From Prevotella sp. UBA7594 (GTDB taxonomy: Bacteria; Bacteroidota; Bacteroidia; Bacteroidales; Bacteroidaceae): a stretch of 5,571 bases of DNA. Positions 1 to 5,564 of the stretch are shown piece after piece (position 1 is the first letter of the stretch; each line of letters starts with the position of its first letter). Position numbers and translations under genes: made by a program. The notes below the pieces were generated by a model that had not been told where the DNA came from, did no database searches, and was given only the letters and a program-made list of their open reading frames with translations. The stretch covers positions 1 through 5,571 of the forward strand of contig DLKG01000079.1 of NCBI GenBank assembly GCA_002490315.1, given 5' to 3'.

Positions 1-40
1 TTATTATAGCTCATTGTTTTTGAGTATTTCCTAATATGTT

Positions 41-103
41 GAATTTATAGAAGTTAAAGAAGTTATAGAAGTTAGCACTCCCTTCGGTCGTTAGAAGTTA
101 AAG
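41..103. repeat. 9-bp tandem repeat array, left arm (GAAGTTAAA type)
   Basis: Four consecutive 9-base units related to GAAGTTAAA run from 41 to 76 (gaatttata, gaagttaaa, gaagttata, gaagttagc). After a 17-base interruption (77-93) containing cttcggtcg, one further unit, gaagttaaag, lies at 94-103. The same unit occurs in the opposite orientation at 149-211, so the two arrays could pair into a long imperfect hairpin. The sequence lies downstream of the receptor stop codon and outside any credible gene. Its function is unknown; a role in transcript ending or a slippage-prone filler are both possible. Confidence 0.8.
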
Positions 104-148
104 CCATAACCTTGTTTATTCTTCCTTTTCCACAAAAGCATTTGGCTC

Positions 149-211
149 TAACTTCTTTACCTTCTCTACCTTCTTTAACTTCTTTACCTTCTTTAAATTC
201 TTTACCTTCTT
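149..211. repeat. 9-bp tandem repeat array, right arm (TAMCTTCTT type)
   Basis: Seven uninterrupted 9-base units run in exact register: taacttctt, taccttctc, taccttctt, taacttctt, taccttctt, taaattctt, taccttctt. On the minus strand the unit reads AAGAAGKTA, a circular permutation of the unit at 41-103, so the two arrays are inverted copies of one repeat. The array starts 5 bases beyond the receptor stop codon and would be the first part of the receptor mRNA 3' untranslated region. Unit variants alternate between A and C at the third base, which suggests amplification by slippage followed by drift. Confidence 0.85.
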
Positions 212-215
212 ATAT

Positions 216-2996
216 TTACAGTTTCACTCTCACGCCCATCAGGAATGTGCGTCCATACTTGTATGTTCCGACGATGGTCTTGTCCTTAGTCTGTCCCTCA
301 TAATTGATGTTGCTCTCGTTCACCGTCTTCAGGTAGCGCTCTCGTTTTGCGTCGAGCAGGTTGTTGGCCTTAATGAATATTGACACTCCGCACGGAAACT
401 TCTTCTCGGCACTCAGGTCGAGTCCGAACATCGCCTTGTCCCACTGGTCGGCATCCTTGAATGGCGACACGAGTGCTATCTTCGCGCCGGTGTATGAGGC
501 TGCGAGTTGCGCGTTCCATCCGTAGTTGGTGTCCTTGTAGAGCAGCGAGATGTTGGCAGTGTGTGGAGCTTGGTTGACGAGCGGACGTGTCTGTTTGACT
601 CCTGTGTTAAGTTCTGCCACGCCCGGCTTGTACTCGCGCTTCGAGGTGGTGATGGAAGAGTGCGTGTAGGTATAGTTGGCCTTCACTCCGAAGTGGCGTA
701 TGTATTTCACCACGTCAATCTCGAAACCATAGTTCTTGGCATTGCCGAGGTTGTCGGGCATATAGTAGGCATCGGAACTGCTGCCAAGCTGTCCGGTTGC
801 CGAGACGAACACCTGCTCTATAGGATCCTGCAAGTACTTGTAGAACACTCCTGCCAGCACCTGCTCCGTAGCCGACGGGAACCACTCCCAGCGCAGGTCG
901 ATGTTGTCGATGCGTGCGCGTTTCAGGTTAGGGTTACCTTTCTCGTCATATTCCTCGCCCATGATGCGGTAAGGCACAATCTCGTAGAATCCCGGGCGGT
1001 TGATAGAGCGATAGTAGGACAGGCGCACGTTCATCTTCTTCGTCGGAGTCCACTTCAGCGATGCCGATGGCAGATAGTCCCAATAGCTCTGCTCGCCCAC
1101 CTGTCCGTGGGTCTCGAATTTCTGCAGCATGGTGTAAATCTGGTTGGTGTGCTCGGCACGGAATCCGGCGTTAAGCTCTCCCCACTTGCTCTTGAGCGTC
1201 ACCATTGCGTAGGCAGCGCCGATGTGCTCCTTCGAGTCGTAGTTGAGCTGCGATGCCTGCGAGTAGTGAGTGGTACAAGTCCAGTCGATGTCGGCAAACT
1301 GGTCGAAGCCGTTGCCGTTGAGAGTCTGCGAGATGTTGGCAGGGTTGAAAGCATAAGAGTAGTAGCGGTTGCTGCGTTCCTTGCGGCGGTACTGTGCTCC
1401 AGTCTTCCACTGTGCGTCGATGCCGTGGGCGAAGTGGGTGTCGTATGTGAGGTTGATGTAGCCAGCCCAGTCCTTGTCGGTGTTGTGCTGGAATCGTCGC
1501 TCCATGTTCTTTGGCTGCGTCTTCAGAATGTTCTTGTCAGCCGACCACAGCGAACCGTCGATGCCGTCGGCAGCGTCCACCTTGTTGGTCAGCGTGAGAT
1601 ACGTGCGGTCGGGATCCTCCTCCTTTGCCTGCGAGAAGATTCCTGCCCAGTCGACGGTGAAGTCGTGCGTCAGATGGTGCGTGCCTTTCAGATGTGTGGC
1701 GAATATGCTCTGTGTCTGCGACAGCGAGCGAGTCTCGTCATCCTCTGTATACGACGACGAACTGAGATACTCGGTGCTTATCGAACTGTTGTAGCGCACG
1801 CCCTTTGAGTTGGTGCGCACATACATGTTGTACCATTCAATCTTGTTGTCTGCGAGCTGCAGGTCAATCTTGGCGTGCGCTCCTGCAGTAAGGTCGTGCG
1901 TGGAATAGAGACGGTGTTGGAGCGACGAGATGTACATCGCCTGTTCGCCGTAAGCCATCTTCACCGAGTTGTAGGTGCGCTCCGTTCCGCGAAACATGTT
2001 CTGCACGCTTCCGGCAAGCATCACTCCGATGCGGTCTTTCCAGAAGCGGTTGCCTACCGACAGACCGCCGATGAAGTTGGGTGCTGGCATGGAGTGGCTT
2101 GTTATCAGTGTCGGACCGTTGCGGAAGTCGCTGTTCTCTGCCTTGTAGTTTGGGCCGAAAGCCTCGTAGGGCGCCTTGTGGGTGTAGTCGCTGCGGTTGG
2201 AGGTGAGATAGTCGTGGTTGCCGCTCCAGAAGTAGTCGCTCATGCCCACGGCGGCGTTGGCCTGTAACTGGAAGTGCGACGGCGCGTCCTTCATCACCAT
2301 GTCCACCACGCCACCTGCGGCATCGCCCTCCATGTCGGCAGTGAGCGACTTCGACACGACGAGCCGGTCCATGAGGTCAGCGGGGAAGAGGTTGAGCGGA
2401 ATGTAGCGGTTCTTGTCGTCGGGACTCGGAATCTTCACCCCGTTGACAAGCGTGTAGTTGTAGCGTTTGTCCATGCCACGCAGTATGGCGTAGGAAGCCT
2501 CGCCCGAAGCGTCGCGCTCCATCGTGACGCCCGACACGCGCTGCAGCACGCTCGCCACGTTGACATCGGGCGAGAGCTGTATGCTCTGTTGGCTCATCAC
2601 GTTGAGCACGTTGCCGGCAGTCTTTTCCATGTCGATGGCGCTACGGTCGGAATGATATTCCTTGTGGCCCTTGATGACGACCTCGCCTATTTGTTGCAAG
2701 TCCTCATCCAGACCGATGGTGACAACACCATTGGCAGACACCTCAACCGGCAGCTCACGCGTCTTGTACGACACGTAGCTCACGATGAGCGTGTAGCGGC
2801 CTTTATCGGGCAGTTCGCTGAGTTTGAACGAGCCGTCAAGACCGGTTGTGGTCTTGATGTTGGGCAGTTCCTTTACCTCTATTACTGAGCCTATAAGCGG
2901 CTCGCCCGTGCGGTTGTCCTTGACAATGCCGTCGAGCGTGTGGGCTGAGACGGATGTCGCGGCAAGCAAGGCAGCACTGATAAAAATCTTTCTCAT
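216..2996 (-). CDS. TonB-dependent outer-membrane receptor with N-terminal carboxypeptidase-regulatory-like domain
   Basis: This 926-residue protein is a TonB-gated importer of the outer membrane. Residues 1-18 form a signal peptide ending at SVSA. Residues 20-107 are a CarboxypepD_reg-like beta-sandwich, common in Bacteroidetes receptors, and a TonB-box-like EVVIKG follows at 105-110. The plug spans about 118-236, with ILRGMDKRYNYTLVNG and the closing GGVVDMVMK; the wording of this plug (VSGV, RG-D-RYN, VNG, IPL-LFPADL, DMEGDAAGG) resembles the TonB-Xanth-Caul type receptors. The remaining 690 residues are a beta-barrel ending GRTFLMGVRVKL, with a final leucine rather than the more usual aromatic residue. 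The length is normal and the frame intact. The ATG lies 2 bases after the phosphatase stop codon, so the two genes should be translationally coupled. No SusD-like partner is present. The ligand cannot be read from sequence; the neighbour hints at a phosphorylated compound. Confidence 0.95.
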   Translation of the reverse strand: MRKIFISAALLAATSVSAHTLDGIVKDNRTGEPLIGSVIEVKELPNIKTTTGLDGSFKLSELPDKGRYTLIVSYVSYKTRELPVEVSANGVVTIGLDEDLQQIGEVVIKGHKEYHSDRSAIDMEKTAGNVLNVMSQQSIQLSPDVNVASVLQRVSGVTMERDASGEASYAILRGMDKRYNYTLVNGVKIPSPDDKNRYIPLNLFPADLMDRLVVSKSLTADMEGDAAGGVVDMVMKDAPSHFQLQANAAVGMSDYFWSGNHDYLTSNRSDYTHKAPYEAFGPNYKAENSDFRNGPTLITSHSMPAPNFIGGLSVGNRFWKDRIGVMLAGSVQNMFRGTERTYNSVKMAYGEQAMYISSLQHRLYSTHDLTAGAHAKIDLQLADNKIEWYNMYVRTNSKGVRYNSSISTEYLSSSSYTEDDETRSLSQTQSIFATHLKGTHHLTHDFTVDWAGIFSQAKEEDPDRTYLTLTNKVDAADGIDGSLWSADKNILKTQPKNMERRFQHNTDKDWAGYINLTYDTHFAHGIDAQWKTGAQYRRKERSNRYYSYAFNPANISQTLNGNGFDQFADIDWTCTTHYSQASQLNYDSKEHIGAAYAMVTLKSKWGELNAGFRAEHTNQIYTMLQKFETHGQVGEQSYWDYLPSASLKWTPTKKMNVRLSYYRSINRPGFYEIVPYRIMGEEYDEKGNPNLKRARIDNIDLRWEWFPSATEQVLAGVFYKYLQDPIEQVFVSATGQLGSSSDAYYMPDNLGNAKNYGFEIDVVKYIRHFGVKANYTYTHSSITTSKREYKPGVAELNTGVKQTRPLVNQAPHTANISLLYKDTNYGWNAQLAASYTGAKIALVSPFKDADQWDKAMFGLDLSAEKKFPCGVSIFIKANNLLDAKRERYLKTVNESNINYEGQTKDKTIVGTYKYGRTFLMGVRVKL

Positions 2997-2998
2997 TT

Positions 2999-3964
2999 CT
3001 ATTTGTTTCTTTCGATGGTATGGATTGTGTTGCCGTCCTTGTCGATCATGTACATGTGGAGTTGCTTCTTTGTGGCGGAGATAATTGAGAATCCGTCTGC
3101 CGGCGAGCAGAACACGGTGCCCTCTGTTTTCTTCACAGGGCGTGCGAGCGATGCGGATGTGTTGACCACATAGTCGATGTTGTCGCCATTCATGCGTATG
3201 TGCTGGAAGTTGTGTATGTGTCCGCAGGCGTAAATCGCCACGTTGTTGTATTTGTGGAGTATGGGCATGACGTATTTCTGCATGTCGGTGCGCTCATACT
3301 CTGCCTTTGTGGTGTAGGCATATATAGGATGATGACCAACAACAATTACCCAGTCCTCCTTTGCTGAGGCGAGTGTGTGGTCGAGCCAGTCGAGCTGTGC
3401 CTGCGGGTCTTGCTTGCATGCGTCGGGATACTTTTCTTTGTTCTCGCGGTAGCGGTCGATGAGCGGAGTGGTGTCGAGGAAAACGACGCGCACAGTTGTT
3501 CCCTTACTGTTGAACACCTTTGTATAGTAGCGTGCAGGCATCACCCAGCGGCGGCTCACCTTACCATAGTCGAGCACGGCCTGCGTGTTGCCACGATACT
3601 CATGGTTGCCGAGCACAGGAAACCAGTCGAGCATCAGTTCTGGATGCGAGTACACCTGTTCGAAATTGGTCATCCACAATGGGTCGTTGACAGATGCCAC
3701 GCCGTTGAAGTGGTGTATGTCGCCCACGGCGAGCACACATTCCATACCCGTAGTTTCTGCCATCTTGCCCATAAGTTCGGCAATGGGCTTCTGGTCGTAG
3801 TAGCCGTTGCGTCCGAGGTCGTTGGCCATGTAGAGCGTCACGTCGCCTTTAAGCTTTTTCCATTCTGTAGGGTTTTGTGCCTGCAAGTGCAAGCCTCCGA
3901 GCAGCATCAGCAGTGCTGCGAAAAAGGCAACGAAACGGTTGCCCGACATTTTTGTCCTTGTCAT
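2999..3964 (-). CDS. Exported purple-acid-phosphatase-like metallophosphoesterase (ACP5/TRAP-like)
   Basis: This 321-residue calcineurin-type metallophosphoesterase probably hydrolyses phosphate esters in the periplasm or outside the cell. A signal peptide covers residues 1-29 (FVAFFAALLMLLGGLHLQA). Metal-site motifs appear in order: D49 (AND-LG), GD82IHHFNGV, GN120HE, GH211HP and GH249IH251N. From about residue 75 to 256 it lines up, from memory, with mammalian tartrate-resistant acid phosphatase ACP5, sharing the FNGV/FTGV loop, GNHE/GNHD, the KVSRRW/KISKRW block and GHIHN/GHDHN. H85 stands where purple acid phosphatases have the iron-binding tyrosine, so the enzyme may not be 'purple'. ATG at 3964 is used here; a second ATG at 3949 (residue 6) would also leave a complete signal peptide. 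The gene is first in an operon with the receptor. Its leader contains a long inverted repeat. The substrate is unknown. Confidence 0.92.
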   Translation of the reverse strand: MTRTKMSGNRFVAFFAALLMLLGGLHLQAQNPTEWKKLKGDVTLYMANDLGRNGYYDQKPIAELMGKMAETTGMECVLAVGDIHHFNGVASVNDPLWMTNFEQVYSHPELMLDWFPVLGNHEYRGNTQAVLDYGKVSRRWVMPARYYTKVFNSKGTTVRVVFLDTTPLIDRYRENKEKYPDACKQDPQAQLDWLDHTLASAKEDWVIVVGHHPIYAYTTKAEYERTDMQKYVMPILHKYNNVAIYACGHIHNFQHIRMNGDNIDYVVNTSASLARPVKKTEGTVFCSPADGFSIISATKKQLHMYMIDKDGNTIHTIERNK

Positions 3965-3972
3965 CTTGAAAA

Positions 3973-4052
3973 CTTAAAATTATTGTAATGTATTTGTTTA
4001 CGAGTGCAAAATTACACGTGGAATATGACAAATACATTACAGCAATTTTAAG
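3973..4052 (-). promoter_or_regulatory. Long inverted repeat in the leader of the phosphatase-receptor operon
   Basis: The arms 3973-3997 and 4028-4052 are 25 bases each and match at 23 positions: CTTAAAATT, two variable bases, then TGTAATGTATTTGT. The 30-base spacer (3998-4027) contains a -7-like box and the palindrome CACGTG at 4015-4020, which sits within ATTACACGTGGAAT (4011-4024), symmetric except for one pair. If transcription starts from the promoter at 4094-4124, the leader RNA would fold into a stem of 23 standard pairs plus one G-U and one C-A, ending 8 bases before the start codon at 3964. It could therefore hide the ribosome entry site. Alternatives are paired protein-binding sites or a very small invertible segment. 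Confidence 0.7.
4007..4014 (-). promoter_or_regulatory. Possible second -7 box for the phosphatase operon
   Basis: The minus strand reads TAATTTTG, an exact match to the Bacteroidetes -7 consensus TAnnTTTG, 43 bases from the phosphatase start codon. The nearest TTTG upstream (4029-4032) is only 14 bases away and the next TTG (4043-4045) is 28 away, so no -33 element is well placed. It lies in the spacer of the inverted repeat. A proximal promoter here would begin transcription near 4000 and leave one arm of the repeat out of the RNA. Confidence 0.4.
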
Positions 4053-4093
4053 AAACCACTATATTACACGGAACATATTTATAAGTAAGTGTA

Positions 4094-4124
4094 CAAAATT
4101 ATCGATACAAAGGGATGTGTCAAA
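4094..4124 (-). promoter_or_regulatory. Bacteroidetes-type promoter for the phosphatase-receptor operon
   Basis: On the minus strand TTTG (4121-4124) is followed after exactly 19 bases by TAATTTTG (4094-4101). This is the classic Bacteroidetes -33/-7 arrangement with a full TAnnTTTG match. Transcription should start near 4087, giving a leader of roughly 120 bases that includes the whole inverted repeat at 3973-4052. It is the best-spaced promoter upstream of the operon. Confidence 0.65.
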
Positions 4125-4139
4125 ACTCGCAAATTGAAA

Positions 4140-4241
4140 TTATCCGTGGCGGAGGTCTCTGACCTCCGCAGAAAGTAAAGATTGCTAATATATAAATTAA
4201 TTATGGCTGCTGCGGAGACCGGAGACCTCCGCCACGGCTAA
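4140..4241. repeat. REPIN-like pair of inverted GC-rich palindromes
   Basis: Arms 4140-4170 and 4211-4241 are inverted copies of one 31-base sequence (27 matches), separated by 40 AT-rich bases. Each arm is itself palindromic. In the left arm GCGGAGGTC (4149-4157) pairs perfectly with GACCTCCGC (4161-4169) around a TCT loop. In the right arm GCGGAG (4212-4217) pairs with CTCCGC (4227-4232), and GGAGACC is tandemly duplicated at 4214-4227. A GC-rich palindrome doublet in inverted orientation inside AT-rich intergenic DNA is the pattern of REP doublets moved by RAYT transposases. Mobility is inferred; only two copies are visible, and no transposase is present. Confidence 0.7.
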
Positions 4242-4298
4242 AGTTGTTTTATATTTTATAAAGATAAAAAGAAGACCATAAGGTTTATGCAGGCAATA

Positions 4299-4340
4299 TA
4301 ACTGGCAATATCGGGGGCGAGACGCCCCCTCTCCCAGTTA
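4299..4340 (-). terminator. Two-tier hairpin at the end of the nuclease remnant, possible terminator
   Basis: An inner stem pairs GGGGGCG (4313-4319) with CGCCCCC (4323-4329) around AGA. An outer stem pairs TAACTGG (4299-4305) with CCAGTTA (4334-4340), and the outer right arm contains the stop codon of the minus-strand reading frame. The hairpin is strong, but no run of T follows it on the minus strand, so it is not a typical intrinsic terminator. It may simply block RNA decay or be a residue of rearrangement. Confidence 0.45.
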
Positions 4341-4688
4341 TTCAATAACCCAGTCAATGTCCATCATTTTGTCCTCCACGCTGAAGTTTATCCATACCTT
4401 TGTCACAGGCTTGCCCGACAAGGCGAAGCGCGAGGCATAATCGTTGAGGCTTATTTGGCGCATGGCGGTGGCGGCATCCTTGTTGAGTTTCAGCTCAAGG
4501 ATGTACAGCCGCGTGTGGGTGAGCATCACTATGTCTACACTGCCTTTGGGCGTGTGCACCTCCACGTCGACGAGGAAATGCGTGAGCAGGGTGAAGATGA
4601 TGAACAGCACCTGCTGGTAGTATAAAATATTCGAGAAGACCCAAACCATGAAAATCTTAATATCAATCAAGTCGCCAAACATTGCCAA
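4338..4688 (-). pseudogene. C-terminal remnant of an AAA-ATPase-like / PD-(D/E)XK nuclease family protein
   Basis: The 116-residue frame carries only the terminal nuclease domain of a protein family very common in Bacteroidales, normally around 500 residues or more, with an N-terminal AAA-ATPase-like domain and a C-terminal PDDEXK_9-type domain. Family resemblance starts near residue 23 (YYQQVLFIIFTLL) and continues to the natural end (DWVIE). Catalytic residues look intact: E43, D52 in SVDIV, E65-L-K67, and the QI...Y block (Q78, Y84). Residues 1-22 do not resemble the family, so a break lies near 4625. The furthest start is TTG at 4688, with ATG available at 4682, and no promoter is visible upstream on this strand. 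The ATPase part is missing, so I call it a decayed fragment; a small expressed nuclease-fold protein cannot be excluded. Confidence 0.75.
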
Positions 4689-4712
4689 TAAGCCTAATTA
4701 TGAGTAACTTTG
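4681..4712 (+). promoter_or_regulatory. Bacteroidetes-type promoter of the HAD phosphatase gene
   Basis: TTG at 4682-4684 is followed after 20 bases by TAACTTTG at 4705-4712, an exact TAnnTTTG match. The predicted transcription start near 4719 gives a leader of about 42 bases before the ATG at 4761. No Shine-Dalgarno sequence precedes that ATG; the upstream bases are AT-rich (tagaatattt), as usual in this phylum. The -33 element overlaps the 5' end of the nuclease remnant on the other strand. Confidence 0.65.
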
Positions 4713-4760
4713 CAGCGATGAAACAATTAGTAATAACGACAAAACGCATATAGAATATTT

Positions 4761-5543
4761 ATGACAAAGGCATTGTTTTTCGATGTTGACGGCACACTCG
4801 TCAGTTTCAATACCCACCATATACCAGAATCGACAATCAAGGCGTTGCAGGAGGCACGCGCACGGGGTGTGAAGATATTCACCTCAACAGGACGTCCGCG
4901 CCAACTGCTCGACAACATTCCCGAGGTGGAGCCGCTCATGGACGGCTACATTCTCGCCACCGGTGCACTGTGCATATATGGCGACCATGTAGTGCGCGAG
5001 GATCTCATTCCGCGCGACGAGGCTATCTCCTTGGTCGACTTCTGCCGCGAGCGCGGGTTGTCGGCTGTGGTCGTGGGCAAGGAGGACATACAGATTGTCA
5101 ACCGCGACGAGAAGTTTGAGAACATCTTCCGCAACATGCTCAACGTGAAGTACAACAAGTTTGATGTGCCCGTTGAGGAGGTCATCAACCAGGGCGTGCT
5201 GCAGATTACGCCGTTCATTACCGAGGAGGACGAACCGCACATCCTACCCAAGATGAAGGGTTGTACGTCGTCGCGCTGGTACCCGGCGTTCTGCGATGTC
5301 ACGGCAGCCTCTGCCGACAAGGCTAACGGCATTCGCGCCATTGCCGAATATATGGGCATCGACGTGAGCGAGACAATGGCTTTCGGCGACGGCGGCAACG
5401 ACATGTCTATGCTACGTGCCGCCGGCACTGGCGTGGCTATGGGCAACGCTATCGACACGGTGAAGGCGCATGCCGACTACATTACGACTTCTGTTGACGA
5501 GGACGGCATCGCTAACGCACTTCTCCACTTCGGCATCATATAA
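4761..5543 (+). CDS. Cof-type HAD-IIB sugar phosphatase (BT4131-like)
   Basis: This 260-residue cytoplasmic hydrolase belongs to the haloacid dehalogenase superfamily, Cof/IIB subclass, whose members remove phosphate from sugar phosphates and similar metabolites. All four catalytic motifs are present: D8VD10GT (nucleophile and acid/base), T41-S-T43-GR, K187 in DKANG, and GD210GGND214 for magnesium. The type IIB cap lies between about residues 82 and 180. From memory the sequence is close along its whole length to Bacteroides thetaiotaomicron BT4131 (PDB 1YMQ), a hexose-phosphate phosphatase of nearly the same size. Shared blocks include MTKALFFD-DGTLVSF, PFITEE, RWYPAF-DVTA and the end HFGII. 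The start fixes itself: ATG leads straight into the motif I strand. The gene has its own promoter and no co-oriented neighbour in the window. The exact substrate is not readable from sequence. Confidence 0.95.
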   Translation: MTKALFFDVDGTLVSFNTHHIPESTIKALQEARARGVKIFTSTGRPRQLLDNIPEVEPLMDGYILATGALCIYGDHVVREDLIPRDEAISLVDFCRERGLSAVVVGKEDIQIVNRDEKFENIFRNMLNVKYNKFDVPVEEVINQGVLQITPFITEEDEPHILPKMKGCTSSRWYPAFCDVTAASADKANGIRAIAEYMGIDVSETMAFGDGGNDMSMLRAAGTGVAMGNAIDTVKAHADYITTSVDEDGIANALLHFGII

Positions 5544-5548
5544 TGGAG

Positions 5549-5564
5549 AAGTTGACAAGTTGAC
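5549..5564. repeat. Short tandem repeat AAGTTGAC x2 at window end
   Basis: AAGTTGAC occurs twice in tandem (5549-5556, 5557-5564), five bases after the HAD stop codon, and is followed by a degenerate third part (gagtaaa) at the window edge. The AAGTT core recalls the repeat at 41-103 downstream of the receptor, though the period is 8 rather than 9. It is probably the start of a longer array cut off by the window. Confidence 0.5.

Larger units (their letters stand above)
3965..4337. other. Structured intergenic region between the phosphatase operon and the nuclease remnant
   Basis: These 373 bases contain no credible gene. Read toward the phosphatase on the minus strand they hold, in order, a two-tier hairpin (4299-4340), an AT-rich stretch with the direct repeat GGCAATAT at 4292-4299 and 4304-4311, a REPIN-like palindrome pair (4140-4241), a promoter (4094-4124), a second -7 box (4007-4014) and an inverted repeat with arms at 4028-4052 and 3973-3997. 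ATTACACG also occurs twice in direct orientation, at 4011-4018 and 4063-4070. The region is AT-rich except for the palindromes. Confidence 0.8.

Noticed and set aside
112..303. A 63-codon frame on the plus strand encoding repeated L-P-S / L-T-S triplets
   Set aside because: The tripeptide periodicity is produced by the 9-base repeat at 149-211, and the frame runs into the antisense of the receptor 3' end. No promoter or family resemblance was seen.
507..1808. A 433-codon open frame on the plus strand opposite the receptor gene
   Set aside because: It lies wholly inside the receptor gene, has no recognisable domain, and is rich in V, L, R and H as expected from the reverse complement of a GC-moderate coding sequence. 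The receptor frame has a signal peptide and full domain order.
1875..2888. Two further plus-strand frames (1875-2267 and 2274-2888) antisense to the receptor
   Set aside because: Both are shadows of the receptor coding sequence, with no domain or start context of their own.
3377..3988. A 203-codon plus-strand frame opposite the phosphatase gene
   Set aside because: It is antisense to a gene with clear metal-site motifs, runs through the phosphatase start into the leader, and has low-complexity V/H/E composition.
4140..4241. CRISPR-like repeat pair
   Set aside because: The two copies are inverted rather than direct, there are only two, and the 40-base interval is AT-rich without a further repeat; a REP doublet fits better.
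3965..4337. Tyrosine-recombinase-type invertible promoter as the main interpretation
   Set aside because: The 30-base spacer is far shorter than known invertible promoters and no recombinase gene is present, so it is kept only as a minor alternative.
4884..5458. Minus-strand frames (4884-5240 and 4946-5458) opposite the HAD gene
   Set aside because: They overlap a complete HAD hydrolase with all four motifs and show no recognisable domain.
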